Shown: positions 1-9,769, counted from the stretch's first letter. The stretch: DNA of 23,559 nt from Devosia sp. (GCA_016713105.1 JADJPS010000019.1:1-23559); one strand, 5' to 3'. The notes: generated from the letters alone by a model not told the origin. Numbers and translations are program-made.

Positions 1-923
1 GAAATCACATCGGGCAGGAACGAGCGGCCGTGCTCGCGCAGGAAGGCCTCGAAGGCGACCATGGCGGGGCTGGGCGTGCGGTCCGCTCGCGACACGGAGA
101 ACCAGTTGCGGATGACGGGCATTTTCGCGACGCCGAGGATGGCGAGCCGGCCGATCCCGATCTCCTGGGCGATGGCGTGGGCGGAAATGAGCGCCACCCC
201 AGCCCAGCCATGACCGCCTGCTTGATGGTTTCGTCTTCGACCCCAGTTCGACGCCGATGTTCTCGATGCGGCCGGGGATCTCGGAGAGGAAGATGTCGAG
301 TGCCGTGCGAGCAGCCGGAGCCACGCCTGCGGACGAGGAAGTTCTCCTCCGCGATCTGCTGCTTGAGATCCCGGCATGGCCGACGAGGGGTGACCGGTCG
401 GGGGCGATGATCACGAACGGATGCTCGCCGATCTGGGTGGCGCGGACCGGGAATTCCCGTGGCGGGCGCCCCATCAGGGCAACATCGATCCGTGGGGCTC
501 CCAGGCTGGCGATCGTCTCGTCGCGGTTCCCTACCCACAGGTTGATCTCGAGTTCCTTAGGCAGGTGTACGAAGTTGCCGCCATGATGGCTGGGGCGAAG
601 TACTTGGCCGTCGAGACCAACTCCTTTCGAGCCGGAGCCCGCCGCGCCGTCCGCCCCGGATGGCCGAGATCTCCGTCGCCGAGACGCCGGAGCGTCTCGT
701 CGATCTCCAGCGCGGCTTCGATCACGGCGGAACCTGCGGCAGTGGGACGAGTCCCTCTCGCGTGCATTCGAACAGGGTGTCCCGGCTACCCGTTCGGCTT
801 CCGGGATCTGCAGAGATACCGTCGCTGGTTGGGTGATGCCCAACTCCTGGCATTGTTGACGATCCCGCCGGCCTTGTGAACGGCGAGGACGGCGGAGAGC
901 TGGCGAAGTGAGATACCTTTCAT
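1..923 (-). CDS. cbbR: CbbR, LysR-type regulator of the Calvin cycle operon (partial at left edge, frameshifted)
   Basis: The protein is a LysR-family transcription factor that senses metabolites and controls the divergent cbb operon. The N-terminus reads MKGISLRQLSAVLAVHKAGG, the usual start of the winged-helix DNA-binding domain. Further on, across frames, the effector domain gives ETIKQAVMAGLGVALISAH and then MPVIRNWFSVSRADRTPSP, both close to the C-terminal half of known CbbR proteins. About 307 codons are in the window, so only a few C-terminal residues can be missing beyond base 1. Several indels break the frame, most heavily in the middle (about 550-850). The start is the ATG whose complement lies at 921-923; it is followed directly by the helix-turn-helix. 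Position next to and divergent from cbbF fits the family exactly. Identity is confident; the exact sequence is not. Confidence 0.9.
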
Positions 924-1031
924 CAGCGATATATTTGAATTTCTTATAGATAGCGTAAAGTCATTAAACTTTACTTATCCGGCCTCCTGGTTAGCTCGAT
1001 CCCAGGCGCCAGCAAGGCGACCGGGGTTACA
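924..1031. promoter_or_regulatory. Divergent cbbR-cbbF promoter and operator region
   Basis: This 108-base gap between the divergent cbbR and cbbF starts is one of the few AT-rich stretches in the window. It contains a perfect inverted repeat, GTAAAGT at 955-961 and ACTTTAC at 968-974, separated by CATTAA. LysR-type regulators such as CbbR bind partly palindromic AT-rich sites with T-N11-A-like spacing between divergent genes, so this is the obvious operator candidate. I did not identify convincing -35/-10 boxes for either gene. The role is inferred from position and symmetry. Confidence 0.6.
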
Positions 1032-2123
1032 TTGGCCAGGAGCGCTCACGCTTCTGACGGATTTTTTGGAGCACTTCCCCAACCTGTCGTCGCAGATGCC
1101 GCAGCGCGAAGCGGTGGCCGATGCGATCATCACCTGCCGCACAGCGCCGTTGCCGTCTCGCTCGAAATTGCGAGAGGAGCCTCAGCGAGGCGTTCCCGGA
1201 CCATACGGGTGCGCATAACACGAACGGGGAACGACAGGCCGGCCTCGACCTCTACGCCGACGACCCGCTTCTCGAGGCCGCCGGTCGTGCGCCCGTTGCG
1301 ATCTATGCATCCGAAGAACGCCCACACCCGGTCATCCTCGATCCGTCGGCTCCGCCGATCCTCGCGACCGATCCGCCTGACGGCTCATCGAACATCGACG
1401 TGAACGTGTCGATCGGGACGATCTTCTCGATGCTGTCGCCATGTCCGGCGATCCGGACCGCGACCCGCTTTCCTGCGTGCTGCAGCCCGGCAGCGCACAA
1501 CTGGCGGCCGGCTCTTCATCTACGGCCCGCAACTGGCAGCGAAAAGGATGCTGACGCTGGGCGAGGGCACGCACCTGTTCACCCACGAAGGCGCGCCGCG
1601 CTTCGGGACGTTCAGTTTACACCAGAGCCGCGCCGCTGAAGGTCCCACATCGCAGCAATGGGAACCCGATCAACGCCTCGAACCGGCGACACTGGGACGA
1701 TAGCCTGGCGGCACTGCGTCGACGATCGGCTGCGCGGCGCCGAGGGACCCAGGGCCGCGACGTTACAACATGCGCTGGATCGCCTCGCTCGTTGCCGAAA
1801 CCTATCGGATCCTGGTCCGCGGGTGTGTGACTGTATCCGGGGACGGGCCGCAAGGGCTACTCCCAGTGGCGGCTGCGTCCTGGTCAACGAGGCCAACCCG
1901 ATTTTGCCTTGCTCATCGAGCAGGCGGACGGTCTCGCTACCCAGACGCGAAAAAAAAAGCACCTGATCCTCTCGATGGTGCCGACCAGCTTGCATCAGAT
2001 GACACTGTTGGTGATCGGCTCCTGCCCGAGGTGGCCCAGGTCGCGCAGTACCACCCTCAACCGTGAAACCCGTGGGCGACCGTTCTCCCCTGTTTGGGAC
2101 CCGCGGGCCTGTTCCGTAACTGA
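1032..2123 (+). CDS. cbbF: Class I fructose-1,6-bisphosphatase, Calvin cycle (frameshifted)
   Basis: The enzyme removes the 1-phosphate of fructose 1,6-bisphosphate (and commonly sedoheptulose 1,7-bisphosphate in bacterial cbb operons) in the regeneration phase of the Calvin cycle. The metal-binding signature reads DGSSNIDVNVSIGTIFSML near 1380-1435. Across frames follow NMRWIASLVAETYRILVRGG, then EANPIAFLIEQA and PTSLHQ, in the order expected for class I FBPases. The C-terminus SPLFGTRGLFRN then TGA is typical of proteobacterial CbbF. Span of about 364 codons matches the family. The start is a TTG within ATTGGCC; an inserted T in an ATG is an equally good reading. Many single-base indels are present, including a suspicious run of nine A at 1950-1958. 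It is the first gene of the plus-strand operon, nine bases before cbbP. Confidence 0.9.
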
Positions 2124-2132
2124 GGTCAAGCG

Positions 2133-3055
2133 TTGCGTCCGGGACCAGCATCCCCGCAGAACATCATCTCGATCACCGGCTTCGTCGGGGCGCAGGCACC
2201 AGCCATCGGTCAAGCGCGCATCGTTCGAGGCGATCTTCCGGCGCGAGCATCAAGGCGTGCTTCATCGAGGGCGACGCCTTTCATCGCTACGACCGAGAGT
2301 CGATGAAGCGGAGTGAGTTGCCGAGGAAGAAACCCGCAGGCAACCGACACTCCCCACTTCAACCATTCGGCGAAGGCAACGAACCCCCCTGGCGATCTCG
2401 AATCGATCTTCGAGGAATTCGGCCGGAACGGCACCGGCGGACCCGGACCTACGTGCATGATGACGAGGAGGCGGCTGTGCTCGGGCGCCGCCAGGGTCGG
2501 TTCAGCGACTGGACGCGAGTTCCCCCTTCCGGACATGCTGTTCTATGAGGGATCTGCACGGCCGGCTGCGGGGTGACCGACAGGGTCGACTCCCGCCCGG
2601 CTTGCCGACCTGCCGATCGGCGTGGTGCCGGTCATGAACCCTCGAGGGATCCAGAAAGATCCATCGCGACAACGCGAGCCCGCGGGTACTTCGACGAGGC
2701 CGTCACGGACACCATCCTGCGCCGCATGCCCGACTACGTGCGGAACATCACGCCGCAGTTCTCGCTTGGCACCGACATCAACTTCAGCGCGTGCCGACCG
2801 TCGACACCTCCAACCCCTTCGTCGCCCGCTGGATCCCGACGCCGGATGAGTCGATGGTGGTCATCCGCTTCGCGCAGCGTCGCGCGCGGCATCGACTTTT
2901 CCCTTACCTGCTGTCGATGATCCACGACACCGTTCAGGTGTCGCGGGCCAATTCCATCGTCGTGCCGGGCAACAAGCTCGACTCTCGCGATGCAGTTGCT
3001 TCATCCTGACGCCGCTGATCCCCAGATCGTCGAACGAAGCGGCGCAACCTCATGA
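2133..3055 (+). CDS. cbbP: Phosphoribulokinase (frameshifted)
   Basis: This enzyme phosphorylates ribulose 5-phosphate with ATP to make ribulose 1,5-bisphosphate, the RuBisCO substrate. Near the N-terminus NIISITGFVGAG is the P-loop region, and CFIEGDAFHRYDRESMKR is the substrate-binding segment characteristic of the short proteobacterial form. Later blocks, read across frames, include ESIFEEFGRNGTGG, YVHDDEEAA, FSDWT, DMLFYEG, AVTDTILRRMPDYVR, VDTSNPFVARWIPTPDESM and ANSIVVPGNKLD. All are in the family order and the length of about 307 codons is slightly above the usual 290. The start is uncertain: TTG at 2133 is in frame with the P-loop, and no ATG fits. The stop overlaps the next start as ATGA. 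Confidence 0.9.
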
Positions 3056-3679
3056 GCCCTCCCGAGCACCGGCTTCTCGATCTGCCGCATATGGGGCCGA
3101 CCTGCACGGCAGGACCGTGCTGCTGCGGGCGGACCTCAATGTCGCTGTGGTCTGGGGTGCGAAGCCGCTTCCACCCGCATAAGCCCGCTGCGCCAGAGAG
3201 CGGTGCGGCTGCTGCGGCGCCAGGGGCCCCGCGTCGTCATTGCCGCACATCTCGACCGGCCGCACGGCGTCCCCAATCCGGTGCCGTCGCTGGCTCCCGT
3301 CGGTGTCGCCCGCTGGCGCAAGAACTGGGCCAGGAGGTCACCTTTCGTTCGCGACTGCGTCGGTGCAGTGGCGGAGGAGCGGATTCCGGTCGGCAGCGGA
3401 CGGATCGGTCCTGCTGCTCGAGAAACTGCGCTTCCACCCTCGGGGAGGAGCCCTCAACGACCGGGCCTTCGCGCTGCTGCTGTCGTGCACGGCGATGTGT
3501 TCGCCAACGATGCCCCGCCCTGCTCGGCGCGGCGGCACGCCTCGGTCGCCACCCTGCCCCCGGTGACGCCGGCGCTGGCCGGTCCGCAACTCGTCGCGCG
3601 GGCTGCCGAACTGGGCGAGCAGGTACCGTGCTCCCGCCCGGCATCGCCGCCCTCGCCATCACGCAAACAGGAACACTGA
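3052..3679 (+). CDS. cbbK: Phosphoglycerate kinase, severely shortened (N-terminal domain only, frameshifted)
   Basis: Phosphoglycerate kinase makes 1,3-bisphosphoglycerate from 3-phosphoglycerate and ATP. The start MSPPEHRLLDLPHMG follows an ATGA overlap with cbbP and leads to DLHGRTVLLRADLNV, the classic N-terminal motif. Later, across frames, come VRDCVG, VLLLEKLRFHPGEEPNDRAFA and GDVFANDAP, all N-domain landmarks in order. After roughly 190 residues the match ends: the whole C-terminal, nucleotide-binding domain (about half of a normal 390-400 residue protein) is absent. The last bases, in one frame, read LPPGIAAL, which resembles the LPGIAAL ending of normal enzymes, so an internal deletion joining N-domain to C-terminus is possible. 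As written the product would not be a working kinase. Family identity is confident; whether the truncation is real is not. Confidence 0.75.
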
Positions 3680-3692
3680 GAGATCGCCTGAC

Positions 3693-4798
3693 ATGGCCGG
3701 CATCACCCTGAGGCAACTGCTCGAACGAAGTGCCGCCGAGCGCGGTTACGGCGTTCCCGCCTTGATATCAACAACAACATGGAGCAGGCTCAGCGCCATC
3801 CTCGAGGCGGCGCGCGAAGTCGATGCGCCGGTGATCCTGCAGGCCAGCCGGGGGCCTGCTCCTACGCCGGCGACATCATGCTCGGCCGCATCATCGATGC
3901 CCTCGAGGAGATCGGTCCTTGAGATCCCGCTGTGCATGCACCAGGACCACGGCAACAACGTCGCGACCCGCCCCAGCGCCTATCCAGCACCGGCTACACC
4001 TCGGTGATGGATGGACGGTTTCCTCCACGAGGACGGTTATACCCCGTCCGACCATGACTACAACAAGTCGCCACTACCGCCGATGTGCGCGGCTCGCGCA
4101 CCTCGCCGGAGCCCCGGTCGAGGGCGAGATCGGCGTCCTTGGCAGCCTCGAGACCGGGGAAGGCGAGGTCGAGGACGGGCATGGCTTCGAGGGCAAGCTG
4201 CAGCGCCGCACATGCTGGTGACCGATCCCGAGGAGGCGGCACGCTTCGTCGCCGCCATCGCAGGTCGATGCGCTCGCCGTCGCCATCGGCACGAGCCAAA
4301 CGGGGCCAACCAATTACCCGCGCGCCAAGCGGCGACGTGCGGTCGCCACGGATGTCATCGAGCGGCTGCACGAGCGGCTGCCGGACACCCAACCCCCGTC
4401 ATGCACGGTTCCTCCTCGGTGCCCAAGGTAGAGCGGCAGGAGGTGTCAAGGCTCATGGCGGGCTGATGCGCGAGACCTGGGGCGTTCCCGTCGAGGGAGA
4501 TCGTCCGCGGCATCCGCCACGGCGTGCGCAAGGTCAACATCGATAGCCGACCTCAGGCTGGACGCCACCGCGGCGATCCGCCGGGCAGCGGAGACCGATC
4601 CGTCCGAGTTCGATCCGCGCAAGTTCATGAAGCCGGTCATTGAGGCCATGCGGTCGGTCTGCAAGCAGCGTTCTTCGAGGCCTGCGGCACGGCCGGCAAT
4701 GCCTCGCGCATCAAGGTCGCGCCGATGAGCGAGATGGGCTGGCGCTACGCGTCGGGGAGCCTGCGCCCTGCGCTGGCACCGCCCGCCGAGCCGCCTGA
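3693..4798 (+). CDS. cbbA: Class II fructose-1,6-bisphosphate aldolase, Calvin cycle subtype (frameshifted)
   Basis: The zinc-dependent aldolase condenses dihydroxyacetone phosphate with glyceraldehyde 3-phosphate (and with erythrose 4-phosphate to sedoheptulose bisphosphate). The N-terminus MAGITLRQLLERSAAERGYG is clean; the frame then breaks. Read across frames it continues VPAFNINNMEQ, DAPVILQASRGA, PLCMHQDHGNN with a metal-binding histidine, HEDGYTPSDHDYN, the glycine-rich VEGEIGVLGSLETGEGE, then VMHGSSSVPK, and near the end GNASRIKVAPMSEMGWRYASG. These are hallmarks of the Calvin-cycle class II subtype. About 368 codons, close to the family length. The stop is placed at the TGA at 4796-4798 because the frame of the motif before it runs on into cbbL unless one indel is allowed. 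It sits between pgk and cbbL, as in many cbb operons. Confidence 0.9.
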
Positions 4799-4820
4799 CC
4801 CCAGTCGAAAGGAACACATC

Positions 4821-6301
4821 ATGGACAGCCCAGCCGACCGAAATCCGGGGCAAGGAACGCCAGAAGTCCGGCGTGCCCGCTAAAATACGGCAACGCAGAT
4901 GGGCTACCGGAACGCCGACTACGTGCCCGGACGTTACCGACCTCCTGGCGCTGTTCCGGATCACGCCGCAGGACGGTGTCGACCCCATCGAGGCCGCGGC
5001 AGCGGTTGCCGGAGAGAGCCGACCGCGACCTGGACGGTGGTCTGGACCGACCGGCTCACCGCCGCGGACCAGAACCGGGCGAAGGCCTAACGCGTCGAAC
5101 CCGTTCCCAACACGCCCGGACAGTACTTTCTGTTACGTGGCCTACGACTCCCGATCCTGTTCGAGGAAGGTTCGATGGCCAACCCCACCGCCTGATCGTC
5201 GGCAACGTCAACTCGTTCAAGCCACTCCAGACCGCCCGGCTCGAGGATACGCGGCTGCCCGTCGCCCGCGTGAAGACCTACAAGGGGCCGCCGACCGGTA
5301 TCGTCACGGAGCGCGAGCGGCTCGACAAGCGGCCGCCCACTCCTCGGGGCGACGACCTCGCTTCCAAGCTCGGGCTCTGATAAGAATTACGGTCGCGTCG
5401 TGTACGAGGGTCCCCAGGGTAGTCTGACTTCACGAAGGAGCGACGAGAACATCAACTCGCAGCCCTTCATGCACTGGCGCGACCGGTTCCTCTACTGCAT
5501 GGACGCGGCCAACAACGCCCCGGCCGAAACCGGCGAGATCAAGGAGCACTCGAGCCTCAACAAACTCACCGCCGGCACGATGGAGTAGTCGTACCGGCGG
5601 GCCGAGCTCGCCAAGGAGACCGGCTCGGTCATCGTGATGACCGACCTGATCATCGGCCACCGCCCACCCAGTCGATCTCGGAATGGTGCCGGCAGAACGA
5701 CATGATCCTGCACTCCCGCATCGCGCCGGGCATGGCACCTGGACGCGCCACAGAAGAACCACGGAGTCAGCTTCCGGGTGATCGCCAATGGATGCGGCTT
5801 GCCGGAGTCGACCACATCCATGCCGGCACCGCCGTCGGCATGCTCGAGGCGACCCGATGACGGTGTAGGCCACGACAAGGTCTGCCGCGAACTCCGGAAA
5901 CGAGATCGACCCGCCGCGCGGGCTCGGTACTTCGAGCAGGACTGGGCCGATATCAAGAAGGTGATGCCGGTGGCATCGGGCGGCATCCAGTGCCGGCCAG
6001 ATGATCAGTTGCTGTACCTGTTCGGCGACGACGTCGTCCTGCAGTTCGGCGGCGGCACGATCGGTCATCCGATGGGCATCCAGGCCGGCGCGACGGCCAA
6101 CCCGGTGGCGCTGGAGGCGATGGTGCCAGCCCGGAACGAGGGCCGCGAGACTATCAATGAAGGCCCGAGATCCTCAGGGCCGCGGCCAGGTGGTGCAAGT
6201 CGGTCGAGGCCGCCCTCGATACCTGGGGAAACATCTCGTTCAACTATGAAGTGACTTGACGGACGTCGGACTACGTCCCGACGCCGGCGCTGAGCCATTG
6301 A
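4821..6301 (+). CDS. cbbL: RuBisCO large subunit, red-type form IC (frameshifted)
   Basis: RuBisCO carboxylates ribulose 1,5-bisphosphate. The reading frame is broken in many places but the whole form I chain can be followed: TDLLALFRITPQDGVDPIEA, ATWTVVWTDRLTAAD, PNTPGQYF, VKTYKGPPTGIV, then DFTK-DENINSQPFMHWRDRF, where the Lys codon at 5435-5437 is the carbamylated residue position. Next come NDMILH, VIA-GVDHIHAGTAVG, DWADIKKVMPVASGGI, and loop VVLQFGGGTIGHPMGIQAG. The total of about 493 codons fits the 486-residue family length, so no large block is missing. The ATG start has GAAAGGA nine bases upstream. The C-terminus SDYVPTPALSH is red-type. Together with CbbX and the long-tailed small subunit this indicates form IC. 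Single residue changes should not be trusted here. Confidence 0.95.
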
Positions 6302-6313
6302 GGAGCAACGGAC

Positions 6314-6714
6314 ATGCGCATCAGCCCAGGGAGTTTTCTCCTCTCCCGGACCTTCCCGACGATCAGATTGCCGCTCAGGTCGAGTATTGCCTGAGGAAAC
6401 GACTGGGCCATCGGCATCGAGCACACCTCCGATCCGCATCCGCGCAACGTGCTGTGGGACATGTGGGGCAACCCGATGCTCGATCTGTGCGATGCGGCCG
6501 GCGTGATGATGGAAGCCGAAGGATTGCCGGGGCAAGGCCTTCCCCGACTACCACATCCGGATCAACGCCTTCGACCTGGACCCGCGGCTTCGAGATTTCC
6601 CGGTGCGGCTGAGCTTCATCGTCAACCGGCCGCAGATCGAGCCGACATTCCGCCTGACCTGCACCGAGGTCCGCGGCCGCACCGTCAGCGTCATTGATGA
6701 CCACCGAGTATGAC
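6314..6714 (+). CDS. cbbS: RuBisCO small subunit, red-type (frameshifted)
   Basis: The small subunit caps the L8S8 RuBisCO. After the ATG (GAGGAGCAACGGAC upstream supplies an AGGAG ribosome site) the chain, corrected across frames, runs FSPLPDLPDDQIAAQVEYCL, then EHTSDPHPRNVLWDMWGNPM, LCDAAGVMMEAEG, FPDYHIRINAFD and SFIVNRPQIEPTF. The extended C-terminal tail after VNRPQIEP (about 25-30 residues) is the beta-hairpin found in red-type but not green-type small subunits. About 133 codons, as expected. It begins 12 bases after cbbL and its stop overlaps the cbbX start as ATGA, so translation is probably coupled. At least three single-base indels are present. Confidence 0.92.
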
Positions 6715-7658
6715 CGAGCTGCAGGGGAGGATAGCGGCGCCGTGCCGGTCGCGATCGACCGCAGGCGGAGTATCGCACCCGGGCGTTGCCGAGGCGCTTG
6801 CCGAACCTGGACCGCGAACTGGTCGGACTCAGGCCGGTCAAGCGAGATACGCATCCGCGAGACATCGGCCTTGCTGCTCGTCGATCGGGCCCGCCGGCAA
6901 CTGGGCCTCCCTCAGCAGCCGGACGCCGACGATGCCAAAAATACATGGAGCTTCACCGGCAATCCGGGGACCGGCAAGACCACCGTGGCCATGCGCATGG
7001 CCGACCCGCTGTTCCGGCTGGGCTATGTGCGCAGAGAGCACCTCCTGGTCTCGGTCACCCGAGACGACCTCGTCGGCCAGTATATCGGGCACACGGCGCC
7101 CAAGACCAAGGAAGGCTGGAAGAAGGCGATGGGCGGCGTGCTGTTCATCGATGAGGCCTACTACCTCTATCGTCCCGACAACGAGCGCGACTACGGGCAG
7201 GAGGCGACTGAGATCCTGCTGTAGGTGATAGGAGAACCAGCGGGACGACCTGGTGGTGATCCTCGCCGGCTATGCCGACCGGATGGAGCGCTTCTACCCA
7301 GTCCAACCCGGGCTTTTCGCTCCCGCATCGCCCACTACATCGACTTTCCCGACCATACCGACGACGAATCGCTGGCGATCGCGCAATCCATGCTCGACGA
7401 GCAGGGCTATCGCTTCGACGAGGCGGGGCGGGCGAGATGATGGAGCACGTCGAGAAGCGGCGGGCCCAGCCGCATTTCCGCCAATGCCCGCTCCATCCGC
7501 AACGCCATCGACCGGGCCCGCCTCAGGCAGGCCAACCGGCTGTCCGAGGCAAGTTTCGGGACCCGTCGGGGTCGAGGCGCTTTGGGACCATCACCAATCT
7601 CGACATCCGCGCGAGCAGAGAGCACGCCGCGGTCGGCACTGCAGGAGAGCCGCCATGA
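6711..7658 (+). CDS. cbbX: CbbX, AAA+ red-type RuBisCO activase (frameshifted)
   Basis: CbbX is a hexameric AAA+ ATPase that pulls on the RuBisCO large-subunit C-terminus to release inhibitory sugar phosphates. The clean central frame shows the Walker A motif GNPGTGKTT (6958-6984), then HLLVSVTRDDLVGQYIGHTA with the pore-loop region, Walker B VLFIDEA (7138-7158) and YYLYRPDNERDYGQEA. Across frames follow RDDLVVILAGYADRMERF, SRIAHYIDFPDHTDDE and RAQPHF-NARSIRNAIDRAR with the sensor-2 region. The C-terminus reads ITNLDIRASREHA. The span of 315 codons fits the family. Its position directly after cbbS is the standard arrangement for red-type operons. The stop overlaps the next start (ATGA). Confidence 0.94.
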
Positions 7659-8338
7659 ACGAACTTATTAAGATCGTCATCGCCCCCGTCGATCCGGTCC
7701 GCCTGATTTTCGCGCGGCTGTGGAGGAAGTCGACGCGGTTCTCGCCGCGGGGCCGACTGGGTCCATCTCGAGCTTGGATGGTCACTTGTCGCCTAACATC
7801 ACCTTCGGGCCGGCGGTGTACATGAGCTGCGCGGGCGCACCGGGGCGACCTTGACCGCCACCTGATGATCGTGCCGGTCGATGCCTATCTGACGCCTTCG
7901 CCGAGGCCGAAACATGCGAGATCATCACCGTTTATGCCGATGCAACGACGCATCTCGACCGGTCGCTACAGCGCATTCCGGTACTGGGGAAGCGTGCGGG
8001 AGTTGCGCCTGAATCCCGCGACGCCGGAATGCGTTGCTCGCCTAGGTGCGTTTCGATCGGGTGGATCTGGTGCTGGTGATGACCCGTCAACCCCGGCTTC
8101 GGGGCAGGCCTTCGTTCCCGCCACGCCCGACAAGACCAGTCGAATCAAGGCGATGGTTGGGGAGCGCCCGATCCGGACCGAGGTCGATGGCGGCATCTCG
8201 GCGGCCACTGCGGGCCAGTTGTCGCCGCGGCGGGCGCCGAGATGTGCTGGTGGCCGGATCCGCCGTGTTCGGCGCGGCTGCGAGGGGTATGCGGGGCGCA
8301 TCGATGCCATCTGCACTGCTGCCGGCAGGAGGCCGTAG
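7655..8338 (+). CDS. cbbE: Ribulose-phosphate 3-epimerase (frameshifted)
   Basis: The enzyme interconverts xylulose 5-phosphate and ribulose 5-phosphate, feeding phosphoribulokinase. The N-terminus MNELIKIVIAP is followed, across frames, by FARL-EEVDAVLAAGADWVH, NITFGPAVV, CHLMIVPVDAYL with the conserved metal-site histidine, EIITVHADATTHLDRSLQRI, GVALNPATPE, DLVLVMTVNPGFGGQAFVPA and then VDGGISAATAGQ with the catalytic aspartate near the C-terminus, ending DVLVAGSAVFG. These are the ribulose-phosphate epimerase barrel motifs in order; the length of about 228 codons matches. It overlaps cbbX by four bases and precedes the phosphatase gene by 11 bases, so it belongs to the same operon. Also known as rpe. 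Confidence 0.93.
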
Positions 8339-8349
8339 CGGAGGCAGAC

Positions 8350-9108
8350 ATGGATTTCGGAGGATTTCGTCCTGACCACACGCAGCACTTCCCGCGACCG
8401 CCGGCCCGGCGCTCCTGCCCGGGCGGTCCTTTCGACCTCGACGGCACTCTGATCGACCCGTGCCCGATATCGCCCTCGCCGTGGCGGAATCCGCTCGACC
8501 TCTCAGGCCTCGCGCCGTTCGGCGAGTGACAGCGTTCGCGCCATGGTCGGCGACGGCGTCGGCCCGCTGGTGTCGCGGGCCTTCGCGGCACACGGCATCG
8601 AGCTGTCGCCCACCGAGCACGAGCGGCAGATCGGGCGGATGCGCGAGGATCTATCCGCGCCATCTCACCGGCCGGACCACGCTGATGCCGCATGCGCGCG
8701 AGGCGCTCGCCGGCCTCAGGCAGCGCGACGTAGGTGTGCCGCTGGCGCTCGTCACCAACAAGCTGCAGTCGGCGGCCAATGTCGTCCCTCGATCATTTCC
8801 TGGCCTCGCCGAGAGCTTTCAGCGCCGTCGCCATGGGCGACCAGGCGCCCCGGCGGCCTCTCGCCGCCAAGCCGGCGCCGGAGATGCTGCAGTTCACCCT
8901 CAGCCGGCTCAGGCCCCAGCCCGGCGAGGCGATCATGGTAGAGGACAGCGCGGCCGACATCGAGGCGGCGCGGGCGGCGGGCGTCTTTCGGTGGCGCTGC
9001 GCAACGGGCTATTCCGGTAGCGTGCCGCTCGGTGATCTTCGTGCCGGACGTCATCATCGAGGGCCTGATGAACTCGACGCCGCCATCGACCTGAGGCGCC
9101 TTGGCTAG
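8350..9108 (+). CDS. cbbZ: Phosphoglycolate phosphatase, HAD family (frameshifted)
   Basis: This HAD-superfamily hydrolase removes phosphate from 2-phosphoglycolate, the product of the RuBisCO oxygenase reaction. The catalytic motif I reads FDLDGTLID near 8428-8456. After frame changes the cap domain gives GDGVGPLVSRAFAAHGIELS, then motif II in PLALVTNKLQSAANVV, and motif III/IV in AAKPAPEMLQFTLSRL followed by EAIMVEDSAADIEAARAAGV. The span is about 252 codons, a little above the usual 220-235, because the ATG chosen lies well before the DxDGT motif; a later start is possible. The final TAG lies inside the first codons of the next gene (eight-base overlap). Placement after cbbE matches cbbZ of other chemo- and photoautotrophs. 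Confidence 0.88.
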
Positions 9109-9769
9109 GCTCGCGGCGCTCATCTTCGACCCTCGACGGTACCCCGGCTTGAAACTGAGGAGCTGCATCGGCTCGCGTTCAACGGCGCCTTTGCTGGAGG
9201 CGGGTCTCAACCTGCGCTGGGGAACCTTCGGTCCAGGTTCGCCGTTTGATCGTCACCGGCGGCAAGCGCCGGATCGTCCATTTTTTCGAGCAGGGCCGGC
9301 CTGCCGGATCCCCCCGATGAGCTGGCATCGGCCCCCCCATTCGGCCAAGAACCGGCACTACGGCGAACTAGTGGCGCGGGGCGGCCGTGCACCGGCCGGG
9401 GTCTCGACTCCTGCTCGGGCGGGCACGGGCGAAGGGGCTTCGCCTCGCCATCGCCACCACCACCAGCCGGGTCAACCTCGACGCGTTGCTGGCGGCCCCG
9501 CCGATGCCCGCCTTTGACGTCCTGGTCTCGGCAACGACGTCTCCGGAGCTGAAGCCCCACCCCCGCCGCTCATCTCGTCGCGCTCGAGCGGCTCGGCCTC
9601 GCGCCGGCGGAGGCGCCGGCATTCGAGGACCCTGAGAATGGTCTGCGGGCCGCCGTCGCCGCCGGGCTGCACCATCGTCACCCCGCCGCCTACCGTGGGC
9701 GGCGACTTCCGCGCCGCCACCGAGGTGCGGGAGAACCTCACGGCGTTCGACCTCGGGCGCTGGGACTGA
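9101..9769 (+). CDS. cbbY: CbbY, HAD-family xylulose-1,5-bisphosphatase-like protein (frameshifted)
   Basis: CbbY proteins dephosphorylate xylulose 1,5-bisphosphate, an inhibitory RuBisCO misfire product. The N-terminus MARLAALIFD leads to the HAD motif I (DLDGT after one indel) and ETEELHRLAFN, a pattern specific to the CbbY group. Later, across frames, VTGGKRRI, HSAKNRHYGELV, GLRLAIATTTSRVNLDALL (motif II), ELKPHP and AFEDSENGLRAAVAAGLH (motif IV) appear, ending with FRAATEVRENLTAFDL. About 222 codons, slightly short of the usual 250, with short losses around 9200-9240. The start is TTG, or a mis-read ATG, overlapping the cbbZ stop. It is the last gene of the cbb operon and converges with the dehydratase gene, leaving 38 bases without a recognisable terminator. 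Confidence 0.87.

Noticed and set aside
1950..1958. Run of nine A in a GC-rich gene, as for programmed frameshifting in cbbF
   Set aside because: Indels occur every few dozen bases around it, and the expected FBPase protein is disturbed at this run; a homopolymer error is far more likely than programmed slippage.
6050..6130. Apparent residue changes in the RuBisCO large-subunit loop region (for example Pro for Arg after ATAN)
   Set aside because: The surrounding bases carry many errors; single substitutions cannot be trusted without better reads.
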